This document shows positions 1-8,904 of a DNA stretch of 64,000 nucleotides, piece by piece (the first letter of the stretch is position 1; every line of letters starts with the position of its first letter). This stretch comes from JBMOLK01 sp049325575 (GTDB lineage: Bacteria > Bacillota > Clostridia > Acetivibrionales > Acetivibrionaceae), in the NCBI GenBank assembly GCA_049325575.1, contig JBMOLK010000058.1, positions 45,192 through 109,191 on the forward strand, read 5' to 3'. Made by a program: the position numbers and the translations under genes. Under the pieces are notes generated by a model that saw nothing but the letters and a program-made list of their open reading frames with translations, made no database searches and was not told where the DNA came from.

Positions 1-10
1 GAGATTTAGT

Positions 11-403
11 ATGCCTTTAGTTAAAGTTGAAATTTTTTCAGGAAAGTCCAAGGAGTATAAGAAGAAGCTGCTTGATTCCATACATTCTGCATTAGTAGAA
101 TCTTTTAAGATTCCTGCGGATGATAGGATGCAAAGATTATATGAGTTAGACCCAGATAATTTTGAAACAGTTCCAGGGAAGACAGATAAGTTTACTCTTG
201 TTGAATTATCAGTATTTAAAGGGAGAAGCATAGAAGCAAAACGTAAACTGTATTCAACAATTGTAAAAAACCTGAGTGAATCTCCTGGTATAGATGGGTC
301 TGATGTACTAATAGTAATTAATGAGATCCCCCTTGAAAACTGGGGAATACGGGGAGGAAAAGCTGCAATAGATATTGATTTGGGTTTTAAAATAGACGTG
401 TAA
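11..403 (+). CDS. tautomerase family protein (4-oxalocrotonate tautomerase-like)
   Basis: A 130-residue protein starting MPLVKVEIF, so the second residue is proline. In the tautomerase superfamily this proline becomes the N-terminal catalytic base once Met is removed. Length and pattern fit the longer two-repeat tautomerases (YusQ-like), not the 60-residue 4-OT type: a beta-alpha-beta unit at about residues 1-60 and a second at 60-125. The tail motif ENWGIRGGKAA is typical of this subgroup. Substrate is unknown; homologues are cytosolic isomerases or dehalogenase-like enzymes. Only 10 bases precede the start, so the promoter lies outside the window. Confidence 0.8.
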   Translation: MPLVKVEIFSGKSKEYKKKLLDSIHSALVESFKIPADDRMQRLYELDPDNFETVPGKTDKFTLVELSVFKGRSIEAKRKLYSTIVKNLSESPGIDGSDVLIVINEIPLENWGIRGGKAAIDIDLGFKIDV

Positions 404-436
404 GACAAGTTTATATTCAGTGGGAGGTGAAAAGAA

Positions 437-784
437 ATGAATATAAATTATGATGGGAAAAAATTCAGGTCTATTTCTAATACAGATAATGGAGAAGTAG
501 ATGGGGAGACTTACTTTAACTATCACCAAGAAGATGGAGTAGTTTGGGCCGAATATTCTGGAGGAAATATAATAAAAGGATCTTTAATAGCCAAGGTAGA
601 CAAAGATGGAAATTTAGATATGAGATACCAGCATATAAACAGGACAGGAGAGTTAATGACAGGCAAATGTTTTTCAAAGCCACAATTATTAGAAGGTGGC
701 AGGATTAGACTTATTGAAAATTGGGAGTGGACTTCAGGAGATTTTTCCAGGGGTGAATCAATTATTGAGGAAATCGATAATTAG
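437..784 (+). CDS. small conserved protein of unknown function (often labelled N-acetylglutamate synthase-like)
   Basis: A 115-residue soluble protein with a good SD (gggaggtg, 421-428) before ATG. It is rich in short beta segments (DGETYFNYHQEDGVVWAEYSG, then GSLIAKVDKDGNLDMRYQHIN) and looks like a small beta barrel. Similar roughly 110-residue proteins are widespread in Firmicutes under the misleading name N-acetylglutamate synthase. I see no acetyl-CoA binding motif, so I do not support that activity. It lies 33 bases after the tautomerase and may be cotranscribed with it. Real gene, function unknown. Confidence 0.65.
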   Translation: MNINYDGKKFRSISNTDNGEVDGETYFNYHQEDGVVWAEYSGGNIIKGSLIAKVDKDGNLDMRYQHINRTGELMTGKCFSKPQLLEGGRIRLIENWEWTSGDFSRGESIIEEIDN

Positions 785-890
785 AATTAGACTGGCCATA
801 CAAACATGGAAGTAACAGAGTCAATTGGTACATAAGCTCACGGAGTCTCGCTGGAGAATTTAATATTAAAGAATATGGAGAAGTTTTCTT

Positions 891-1802
891 ATGACTAAGA
901 AATGTTTTTATGCTTTGCTCATTTTGATAGGGATTCTATTATCAGGCTGCTCTCATGATTCTAAGGTAAGCAATGATGCCCAAATGGTTACACCGGTGTT
1001 TGATAAGGTAAGCAATGAAGATACCGAGATTATTCTCGTATTAAATAACTTAAAATTTAATCTAAGTATGCCATTTGGCGATATGGCATTAAATGAATTA
1101 GATTCAAAAGATTTATCAACTTTAAGAAATTCAATATATGCAAAATATGGATATGCTTTTTCCACAAAAGAGTTAAGTGAATATTTTTTGCAGTTCTCAT
1201 GGTATAAGGCGACAAGCAAAAATGTTGAAGATAAGTTAAGTATTACTGATAAGAGAAATATTGAAAAAGTTATTGCTCTAGAAAAGAAAAAAGAATCAAT
1301 AATAAAGAGCTCAAAAGATAATAAGGATTATAGTATGGGTGGTAGGGTGGATATACCTTTAAAGGGCATAACAGAGAAGGAAACACTCTTTATAACTACT
1401 GAAGATATAAAAACTTCTGAACAAAATAATTATCCTAAAAAGATCGAATTAGAAATTAAAAGTTCCAAAATAATATTTGAAAGTCTGTGGAATGATGGAT
1501 TACATGTTTCATTAGCGGATTTTGACCATCAAGATAATGATTTGGATATCTATATAACAGAAATAGGGACAGATATAATGAGTAAAACTTATATTTATAA
1601 ATTCGATGGTACAAGAATATATAAATATGATGAGTTACAACATTTTGGCAGGAATTTTTTATATGATGAAAAGGGTAATATTTATTATTGGCTTAACGAT
1701 GGCAGCAAAATGGAATATAATAAATGTTATGATTATAAAACTAAGAAATCAAGCAATATAGTTGATAATAGTTTGAAAGTCGAGTTAAATAAACTGAAAT
1801 GA
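891..1802 (+). CDS. YARHG-domain lipoprotein
   Basis: The 303-residue product begins with a lipoprotein signal: MTKKC, a hydrophobic stretch, then the lipobox LLSGC (Cys at about residue 20), so it should be anchored outside the membrane. Residues about 75-130 match the YARHG domain: LRNSIYAKYGYAF, EYFLQFSWYKA, then DKRNIEKVIALEKKK. This extracellular domain often sits in lipoproteins of unknown role in Clostridia. The C-terminal half (about 155-300) is beta-rich and I do not recognise it. SD ggag lies about 12 bases before ATG. Function unknown. Confidence 0.7.
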   Translation: MTKKCFYALLILIGILLSGCSHDSKVSNDAQMVTPVFDKVSNEDTEIILVLNNLKFNLSMPFGDMALNELDSKDLSTLRNSIYAKYGYAFSTKELSEYFLQFSWYKATSKNVEDKLSITDKRNIEKVIALEKKKESIIKSSKDNKDYSMGGRVDIPLKGITEKETLFITTEDIKTSEQNNYPKKIELEIKSSKIIFESLWNDGLHVSLADFDHQDNDLDIYITEIGTDIMSKTYIYKFDGTRIYKYDELQHFGRNFLYDEKGNIYYWLNDGSKMEYNKCYDYKTKKSSNIVDNSLKVELNKLK

Positions 1803-1857
1803 AGAAATGTTATATGATCCATTTGAATTATCAACTATAAAATTGGAGTAGAAAACT

Positions 1858-3048
1858 ATGGGAAGAGTAGTATTCCTTGTAGACATGAACGCATTTTTTA
1901 TTAGCTGTGAAATGTCCAGAAACCCTGTGCTAAAAGGCAAGCCGGCAGCAGTTGCCGGAGATCCCAAGACGCGTACAGGTATTATTTTAGCTGCCAATTA
2001 TGAAGCCCGCAAGTACAAGGTAAAAACTACAATGCTGGTACATGAAGCTCGAAAGCTTTGTCCTGATATCATTTTTGTTCCACCCGATCATGGGTTTTAT
2101 GAGAAGAAATCCAAAGAGGTCATGAATATCCTTTCAAGGTACTCCCCCGATATACAGCAAAACAGCATTGATGAGGCATGGCTCGATATGACAGGTTGTG
2201 AAGCGCTGTTTGGGAATCCTTTGGAAGCAGCCCAAAGGATTATGAAGGACATTGTAAATGAATTGGATTTGTGTTGCTCCATAGGTATTTCAGAGAATAA
2301 GTTTCTTGCAAAAATGGCATCAGAACTTAAGAAACCTCTTGGTATTACAGAGCTCTGGGGGGATGAACTGGAAAAGAAACTTTGGCCCCTTCCGGTCAGG
2401 GAGATGTATGGTATCGGAAAACAGACCGAAAAAACGCTATCAAATTTAGGAATTTATACTATCGGGGATATTGCCAAATCCGATATAAAATTGCTGGTTA
2501 CGGCTCTAGGAAAGCATGGTGATGAAATACACCGTTTAGCCAACGGTGTTGACCCTTCTCCTGTAACCGAGCACCAGGTATGCAAAAATAAATCAATAAG
2601 TAGATCTACTACATTACCATACAATATAACAGATCTGGAATATGCAAAAACCGTCATACTAAGTCTGGCTGAAGAAGTAGGGACAGATGCCAGGAGGCAG
2701 AATTATAAAGGGAAAACCATATCAATTACTATAAAGTACAGTGATTTTAAGACCTTGACCAGGCAGAGATCCATACAGGCTACGTTTTTGACAAAAGATA
2801 TATATAATGTAGGAGCCGAATTATTGGAGGAGAACTGGGATATTAGCCGCCCTGTAAGACTTATTGGAATTGGCCTTAGCAATATCTCCGATGAAGCAGC
2901 AGAGCAGATATCAATTTTTGATATTACCAAAAGTAATACTTGCGATAAGAAGGAAGAAAAGCTTGAAAAAGCCGTGGATATAATAAGGCAAAGATTTGGT
3001 GAGGATAAAATAAAGCGGGCCAAAATATTAAAAGGAATGGAAGGATGA
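1858..3048 (+). CDS. dinB: DNA polymerase IV (Y-family translesion polymerase)
   Basis: 396 residues, near the usual length for Firmicutes DinB/YqjW-type enzymes. The palm motif FLVDMNAFF supplies the first metal-binding Asp (D9), and NSIDEAWLDMTG carries catalytic D105 and E106. Also visible are the CSIGISENKFLAKMAS finger/palm segment, a helix-hairpin-helix thumb (MYGIGKQTEKTLSNLGI), and a C-terminal little-finger domain. Such enzymes copy past damaged bases at the cost of errors. I see no beta-clamp motif I would vouch for at the C-terminus. No LexA-like operator is visible in the roughly 55 bases upstream. The gene stands alone. Confidence 0.93.
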   Translation: MGRVVFLVDMNAFFISCEMSRNPVLKGKPAAVAGDPKTRTGIILAANYEARKYKVKTTMLVHEARKLCPDIIFVPPDHGFYEKKSKEVMNILSRYSPDIQQNSIDEAWLDMTGCEALFGNPLEAAQRIMKDIVNELDLCCSIGISENKFLAKMASELKKPLGITELWGDELEKKLWPLPVREMYGIGKQTEKTLSNLGIYTIGDIAKSDIKLLVTALGKHGDEIHRLANGVDPSPVTEHQVCKNKSISRSTTLPYNITDLEYAKTVILSLAEEVGTDARRQNYKGKTISITIKYSDFKTLTRQRSIQATFLTKDIYNVGAELLEENWDISRPVRLIGIGLSNISDEAAEQISIFDITKSNTCDKKEEKLEKAVDIIRQRFGEDKIKRAKILKGMEG

Positions 3049-3155
3049 TTCATTGGATGTTTTTATTTGGTTTGGTTTGATATAGAGTATAATATTTTGG
3101 TGGAGAACTTATTAATAAATTGTTTGTTAAAAGGTAGAGACAGGGAGGTTCTTTT

Positions 3156-4382
3156 GTGAAGGATAAGAATAAGAACAAGAAAAGTGACTTGCCAGGTAAG
3201 AAATCTTCAGCAGTTATTGGATTATTAATCTGTGGCATATTTGGCTTGCTGCTCGGCATGTTGATTGTTGCCTTTGATTCAGAGGAACTAATACCTTCTG
3301 AATTCACAGCACTTCCATCTTATTTTACAGTAATTATATTCATATTGACATACTTCATTGCAATTTCAGTTCACGAGCTTACACATTTTATAGTATTCAA
3401 ATTCGGCAATATTGAAATGAGAGCATTATTCCTGACAATATTTTTATTCATAAAAGAAAACGGAGCCTGGAGATTCAGAATAAAGCCTAATGCTGTAACT
3501 GCAATTGGTGGTATTGCTATTCCGGATACACCTTCTATTGAAAACGAAGAAAAATTCAAAACCGTACAAAAAGCTTTTGCTAATGCGATAATAGCAGCTC
3601 CGATTGCCTCAATTCTATTCTTCCTGATAACTATGCTTTTATCCTTGCCAACTTACTTTATGGATGTTAATGAATACCTTAAATCCTTTATTTTTACATT
3701 CGATGCATCGTTATTTATTATTTCATTATTTTTAGTTTTGTCATGCTTTATAAAAAGTGAGGTTGCAATAGGCGATTTTCCGGCATACAAAATGGCAAAA
3801 GAGGATGACTTTTTTACCGCTATTCAGCTATACCAGTACATGGCGTTTTCTTCGGAGCCTGAAGATATAAGGAAAAACAGCGGTTTTTTGTCTGATAAGA
3901 TTAACAATTATCTTCATAAAGAATATGATGATAAATCACTTAACATTTTTACACTTAGTATAGTGGATTATGATTTGACACTTTTTCTTGCCGGTGAAGA
4001 AGACAAGCTTACTCAACCGGTGAAGGACTATATTGAGTACTTTTCTGATAACGTGGAAATTCTGTTAACCCATAAGCACAAAGAGGTATCTAAATCGCTG
4101 CTATTTCACATTGTTTGTTATCTTTCACTGGATGAATCAACCAGGCAAAAGGCCCGAAACCTTTTTGAAATCATTATGTCTAAAACTAAGCAAAGAACCA
4201 AGGTTATAAACTATTTTGCCAAGCAGGCAGAACATTTGCTAAGAATTAAAGATAACAGTCTGTTTTTAAATAACAAGAAAAATATCAGGACATCTTCAGC
4301 ATGGGGGCTATGGTCGGTATTCCCCAAATACTATGAGTATGAATGCAAGATAAATAATCTTAAAATGCCGGGAGATCTATAA
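3156..4382 (+). CDS. M50-like membrane zinc metalloprotease
   Basis: 408 residues with GTG start and SD gggagg 7 bases upstream. Membrane segments are at about residues 18-38, 55-75, 145-170 and 185-200. The zinc motif HELTH (residues 73-77) lies in the second membrane helix, as in site-2-type proteases, and AIGDFPAY (about 207-214) resembles the third, Asp-containing M50 motif. The last 190 residues are soluble, helical and unrecognised. Family members cleave within or near the membrane, but the substrate is unknown. It stands alone between dinB and the promoter at 4413. Confidence 0.6.
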   Translation: MKDKNKNKKSDLPGKKSSAVIGLLICGIFGLLLGMLIVAFDSEELIPSEFTALPSYFTVIIFILTYFIAISVHELTHFIVFKFGNIEMRALFLTIFLFIKENGAWRFRIKPNAVTAIGGIAIPDTPSIENEEKFKTVQKAFANAIIAAPIASILFFLITMLLSLPTYFMDVNEYLKSFIFTFDASLFIISLFLVLSCFIKSEVAIGDFPAYKMAKEDDFFTAIQLYQYMAFSSEPEDIRKNSGFLSDKINNYLHKEYDDKSLNIFTLSIVDYDLTLFLAGEEDKLTQPVKDYIEYFSDNVEILLTHKHKEVSKSLLFHIVCYLSLDESTRQKARNLFEIIMSKTKQRTKVINYFAKQAEHLLRIKDNSLFLNNKKNIRTSSAWGLWSVFPKYYEYECKINNLKMPGDL

Positions 4383-4412
4383 TATAGTCTCACCCCGAGT
4401 TATTTGTATTGC

Positions 4413-4441
4413 TTGACATATCAAAGGAAGATTTATATATT
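4413..4441 (+). promoter_or_regulatory. probable sigma-A promoter
   Basis: TTGACA at 4413-4418, a 17-base spacer and TATATT at 4436-4441. A transcript starting near 4448 would run through the octamer repeats and meet the terminator at 4539-4573 before reaching the alpha-2-macroglobulin-like gene. Confidence 0.65.
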
Positions 4442-4492
4442 ATAGATAGTTATTAATACAATTATTACATAAATTGGGGTTAAGTAACTATT

Positions 4493-4530
4493 AATACTTC
4501 AATACTTCAATACTTCAATACTTCAATACT
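4493..4530. repeat. tandem octamer repeat (aatacttc)x4.75
   Basis: Four exact copies of aatacttc at 4493, 4501, 4509 and 4517 plus six bases of a fifth. It is too short and spacerless to be a CRISPR array. It lies in the presumed leader between the promoter at 4413 and the terminator at 4539, where slipped-strand changes in copy number are plausible. Confidence 0.9.
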
Positions 4531-4538
4531 GTTTAGAG

Positions 4539-4573
4539 CACCCTGTTATATTTTGCGTTAAACAGGGTGTTTT
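4539..4573 (+). terminator. intrinsic terminator in a leader
   Basis: A nine-base stem (caccctgtt at 4539-4547 with aacagggtg at 4561-4569), a 13-base loop and a T run. It lies between the promoter at 4413 and the next start at 4620, so it either ends a short RNA or acts as an attenuator. Confidence 0.75.
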
Positions 4574-4619
4574 TGATTTTATAAGATAAGATAGTAATAT
4601 AGTTAAGGGGAGTTTGTGT

Positions 4620-6122
4620 ATGTATAATGTAAAAAAGAAAAGGTTATTTAATTACATTCTAATTGTTTTATTTATCATAGCCATAAGTAAAATGTCGTTC
4701 ACAGTTCGTGCGCTTAATGTTCAGATACCGTTTTTCAGCACACCTGTTAATGAAAGAAATGTTGTCACAATGCTTGAAATATCAGTGGATCAACATACTA
4801 TTGCTGATGATGGTATAGATAAGGCCATATTTACTCCGACTTTTTACAACAAGTATGGTGAAAGACTTGATAGCCCAAATACTGATATTTATTACTTTGT
4901 AAATAATATATTGACTCAATCAAATGAATATGTTTCAACAAAAAGCGGTACATATACTATCACTGCACAGGCAGGAAGTGTTGCAAGCAATCCGGTCAAA
5001 ATCACTGTTTCGCCTAAATACACCGTAACTATCTTCGCTAATAAAGAAGGAATAATTGCAGATGGAGAAGAAAGTGTAGTTTTAAACACTCAAATAACTG
5101 ATAAGAACGGGAAACTGGTAGATTTACCTGACGGCTTAAAATACACCGTTTCAGGGCCGAGAGGTACTTATGAGACAACTAGCAATGAATTCTCTTCTAT
5201 ATTATTCGGTTACTACTATTTTAGTGTTCAGTTTGAGAATTATAAGAGTAATACTATTATGATTAGTGCAAATGATTATTCCAGGGTTGAGATTTCAGCA
5301 AGTTCCTCCCAGGTTGTTTTCGGCAATAAGGAGCCCATAACTTTTTCTGCCAGGGTTTATGATATGTACAACAAGATGAAGACAGGATACAGCACACCTG
5401 TTTATTATGTAAACGGCAATAAAATTACCGGTTCCAGCTTTACTCCTTCCGAAATTGGTGAATACAGTGTTTACGCTGTGTCTAACAATGTAAAAAGTAA
5501 TACATTGACGGTATCGGTCATTCCAATTCCTTTAGAAGCAAATCCAGGGCATGATATTTACACATATAAGACCTTTAAGGTTACCCTTGACGGGTCAAAA
5601 AGTACCAGTCCTGATAATAATGCAATAACATACAAATGGAGGCTGGTCCAAAAGCCTTTAGGAAGTAAGATTGTCTTAAATAATACCGCATCGGTAAATC
5701 CGGATATTACCCCTGATATGACAGGGGACTATATTGTTGGCCTTATTGTTGATGACGGCACAAATGTCAGTGAGGAAAAAACAATAGAGGTTCGGGTAAA
5801 AAACTTCAGCGATACCACAGATGAAATTGATTCAAAAACCATAGGTACAGGTGGAAGCTTTTCGGGCGGGTATAACTTTTTGGATATGATACCACTTACA
5901 AACGGGTGGGTTATTGCTAAAAACACCGGGCAGAATAAAGTCGGTTTCATGAATGTTCTAACGGGTGAAATAGTTAAAGAATATGATGTTGATGATACAC
6001 CTCATAAAATGCTGTTTGACTTTGACAGGGAGATACTCTTTGTAAGCTTTTTATCTATGAATAAAATTGCAGTCGTTGACATAATAACAGGAGATATCAA
6101 GTACATAAATATAGAGGTTTAG
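4620..6122 (+). pseudogene. N-terminal fragment of broken secreted alpha-2-macroglobulin/dockerin protein
   Basis: About 500 residues. ATG 4620 is preferred to TTG 4614 because SD aaggggag (4605-4612) is 7 bases before it. A signal-anchor-like helix covers residues about 10-30. Then come three Ig-like repeats (about 45-280, each opening like VEISASSSQVVFGN), a PKD-like domain (about 290-375, with LDGSKSTSPDNN) and the first one to two blades of a YVTN-type beta-propeller (WVIAKNTGQNKVGFMNVLTG; NKIAVVDIITGDIKYI). It stops at TAG 6120 in mid-propeller. The next frame immediately continues with A2M-domain sequence, so most of the propeller and any intervening domains appear to be missing. Confidence 0.7.
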
Positions 6123-6204
6123 ACTGCCTGATAATATTACATCATGGAGAATTACCCTTTCTGCAATATCCCAGGACTTCTATGCTGGGAGTGACAAGGT
6201 TAAT

Positions 6205-7494
6205 ATGATTGTTACTCTGCCCTTCTTTATAAACTATAGCTTCAACACAACATATATGGAAGGCGATAAGCCGGTTCTAGGGGTGAATGCTTATGGAAAC
6301 GGCCTTAAGGAAGGCGACCAGGTAATGTTTGAGGTATCTTATGCAGCACATCCGGATAAAAAGCTTACTGTAGCCGGCAAAGCTTTTGAAAGGGTGAATA
6401 TACCATTATGGCCAATGGAGGAAGGAAAACATGACTTGATTATCAGGGCATATACCGATAGTGGTCTGTCTGATGCTGTAAAACATACTATTAACGTAGT
6501 AAAATCCTATTACCAGATTGAAAAGGCAGAGTATTATGATCTTGTTCCCAATATAAATATACCTGGTGGCACCTTCGGAAATACAAGAATCGTTTTCCAG
6601 GATAAGAGTAAGGGTATGTTCCTATCAGACCTTATAAACCTTTACTACTCAAGCGGCAACAGAATAGACCAGAAAGTTGCAAAATATGCTTCGGGAGACC
6701 TGGTTTTAAAATACTTCCCTGATCAGATCTTTGTTCAAAGCATGGAAAAACCATCACTTGCAGAATACCAGAAAGTAGATGGCGGACTGTCACTTCTGCC
6801 ATATTCAAGTAGTGATATAGACATTTCCGCAAAACTTGCTGTTTTTGCAAGAGACATGGTGGAAACACAAAAGCTGAAAAGTTATTTTTATAAAATTTTA
6901 GACACCAACAATCTTGATACAAAGATAAAAGCACTTTACGGACTTGCTGCATTAAAGGAACCTGTACTCTTAGACCTTGACAGAGCAGCAGAGCTCGACA
7001 ATATAAGTTTGACGGATACTATCTATCTTGCGCTTTCTTACTGTGAGCTTGGTGAGCTTACAAAGGCAGAGCAGGTTTATGATGAAAGAATTCGAATGTA
7101 TATTGAAGAGTTTACCCCTTACTTCAGGGTAAACACCGGAGTGAATAAGGATGATATCCTGGAGGCCACCTCTTTGTGTTCCTATCTCGCTTCAAAGCTT
7201 GATAGACCTGAAAAGACTGGTCTATATCAATATTGTACAAGAAACTATGCAACCGATATTCTTTTAAGTACCGAAAAGCTATTGTTTATTTCAAATGAAA
7301 TAGGGAAGAAAAGCAGTGAAACAGCTTCATTTACTTACAGTTTTAATGGGGAAGAAAAAATCGTAACCCTTGAAAACGGTAGACCACATTGTATTACTCT
7401 ATTGTCAAATCAGCTTAGTAACTTTGTAATTACAAGTGTACAGGGTGATATTTCTGTTGTTTCCATATTTAAGGAAGATGTTTTAGATATATAA
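6205..7494 (+). pseudogene. middle fragment: alpha-2-macroglobulin A2M and thioester-type helical domain
   Basis: Frame 1 is open from 6115, upstream of the first ATG at 6205. Read from 6115 it gives RFRLPDNITSWRITLSAIS, the classic start of the A2M domain (LPDSITSW-like), which shows the ATG at 6205 is internal to the original gene. After it come a macroglobulin-type beta domain and a long helical region (about 150-400) resembling the alpha-alpha barrel of bacterial macroglobulins. I see no CxEQ thioester motif. The frame ends at TAA 7492-7494, and homologous sequence continues in the next frame from about 7493. Confidence 0.65.
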
Positions 7495-7684
7495 TACGGA
7501 TTATGATATTTCTATCACAAGGCAGTATTTTTACAACAATGGAACATTAGCAGCTTCCAACACCTTCAAACAAGGTGATGTTATCAAGGTAAGACTTGAA
7601 TGGAATATCAGTCCTGCAGCATTTGACGGAACTTACGAAATCACCGATTACCTTCCTTCGGGTTTAAAGCCTTATAATTCCTAC

Positions 7685-8158
7685 ATGAATACTGATGGAC
7701 AAAAGGTAAGCTTTTATATCTATAACAGCGATTACTGGAGAAGTCGTAATTATATTGAATATTATGCCAGAGTTATCAGTCCAGGTACATATACTGCACA
7801 GGGGCCAATCATCCAGGGAAAGACATCAAGGGATAATATCAATGTGGGAAGGACCGAGATTGTAACTATAGAGGCTAGTGAAGCAATTTCCACTCCAACA
7901 GAAAATCCACCGGTTCCTACTCCGACTCCGGATGATGGAATTGAATATGGTGACCTTAACGGAGACTCACAAATTAACTCTACAGATTATATGTGGCTAA
8001 AAAGATATATCCTTAAGCTTGTCAGCGAGTTTCCGGTTTCCAGTGATAATGCTGACCTAAACGGTGATGGCCAGATAAACACAACCGACTTGATTATAAT
8101 GAAGAGATATCTCCTAAGGATAATTCCGGAGTTTCCAGTTGTGAACCAACAAAATTAG
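7685..8158 (+). pseudogene. C-terminal fragment with type I dockerin
   Basis: Frame 2 is open from just after TAG 7484. The stretch before the ATG at 7685 continues the macroglobulin C-terminal domain (FKQGDVIKVRLEWN, then ITDYLPSGLKPYN). A PTPTP linker precedes a type I dockerin at about residues 98-155 with two calcium-binding repeats, DLNGDSQINSTDY and DLNGDGQINTTDL, each followed by a KRY helix. The S-T/K-R and T-T/K-R recognition residues resemble Acetivibrio thermocellum type I dockerins, so the intact parent was probably a cellulosome-borne protease inhibitor. Translation from ATG 7685 alone would give a leaderless protein. Confidence 0.7.
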
Positions 8159-8194
8159 TGAACTAACATGCGTTAAGATAGGTAAGAAGCGAAA

Positions 8195-8226
8195 AAAGCC
8201 TATTGGAGTGTTTCAATGGGCTTTCT
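8195..8226 (+). terminator. probable intrinsic terminator after the dockerin fragment
   Basis: A 13-base wobble-containing stem (aaagcctattgga with ttcaatgggcttt), a four-base loop and a short T-rich end. It fits the end of the 4.6-8.16 kb locus. Confidence 0.55.
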
Positions 8227-8233
8227 AAGCATT

Positions 8234-8247
8234 TGTAAACGTTCTTA
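8234..8247 (+). promoter_or_regulatory. cre-like operator (CcpA/LacI-family type)
   Basis: TGTAAACGTTCTTA matches 12 of 14 positions of the degenerate CcpA/LacI site TGWAARCGNTWWCA. It lies about 24 bases upstream of a TATAAT at 8271. Only suggestive, as such sites occur by chance. Confidence 0.3.
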
Positions 8248-8276
8248 TTTGCAGTTTTTATAGTTTAGAGTATAAT
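8248..8276 (+). promoter_or_regulatory. probable promoter of the CE7 esterase remnant
   Basis: TATAAT at 8271-8276 with a weak -35 (tttgca, 8248-8253) at 17-base spacing, 35 bases before the GTG start. Confidence 0.4.
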
Positions 8277-8311
8277 AAAGTAAAGCGTAGAAGAAAAAGG
8301 AGTGTTATTTA

Positions 8312-8875
8312 GTGGCTCAACCATATGATATGCCTTTGGAAGAACTTAAAAAATATAAACCAGATCTTACAAGGCAGCCTGATTTTGAAGAGTTTTGGGA
8401 AAAAAGCCTGAAGCAGTTGTCAAATACACCGCCAGGATATGAGCTTACACCCTATGATTATCCGGTTAGGGGAGTAAAGGTATATAGCATATCTTATGGT
8501 GGATTTGAAAATGCAAATATAGATGGATGGCTGGCAATCCCGGAAGGATCGGGACCACATCCAGGTCTGGTAATGTTTCACGGCTACAACTGGGCTTATG
8601 ATGGAAACCTGCATGAAACTGTCAACTGGGCTTTAAAGGGTTATGCGAGCATGCAGATGCTAGTCCGCGGACAGCAGGGGAAAAGCGTAGATAATGTAAT
8701 TTCTTCTGCGGGATTTACTGTGGGATGGATGACAAAAGGCATACTATCACCTGATGAGTATTACTATAGGGCAGTGTATTTGGATGCGGTACGTGCTGTG
8801 GAGGTGTTGGCATCAATACCTCAAGTAGATAAATCACGGGTAGGAGTTATGGGCGCGGATTGCTGCACTAACTAA
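8312..8875 (+). pseudogene. truncated acetyl xylan esterase / cephalosporin-C deacetylase (CE7)
   Basis: 187 residues against about 320 for intact CE7 enzymes. GTG start with SD aaggag. The N-terminal half is well kept: MPLEELKKYKPDLTRQPDFE, DGWLAIPEG, LVMFHGYNW, the MLVRGQQGKS segment and YLDAVRAVEVLASIPQVD. Where the nucleophile elbow (GGSQGG) should follow RVGVMG, the frame reads ADCCTN and stops, so the catalytic Ser and the downstream Asp and His are all absent. The +1 frame from about 8851 reads ARIAALTKA then a stop, resembling the helix after the nucleophile, which suggests a small deletion with frameshift and then loss of the 3' half. Intact relatives deacetylate xylo-oligosaccharides. 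Confidence 0.8.
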
Positions 8876-8904
8876 AGCTTAAGTTTCAGCTGCAATAGAA
8901 TGTA

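Noticed and set aside
1803..1857. LexA operator before dinB
   Set aside because: No CGAAC-N4-GTTCG-like dyad in the short upstream region.
4493..4530. CRISPR-like repeat
   Set aside because: 8-base units with no spacers and no cas genes nearby.
6112..7494. Programmed +1 frameshifting in the macroglobulin gene (both junctions are +1)
   Set aside because: No recognised slippery motif, and the first junction also lacks several expected domains, which fits decay better than recoding.
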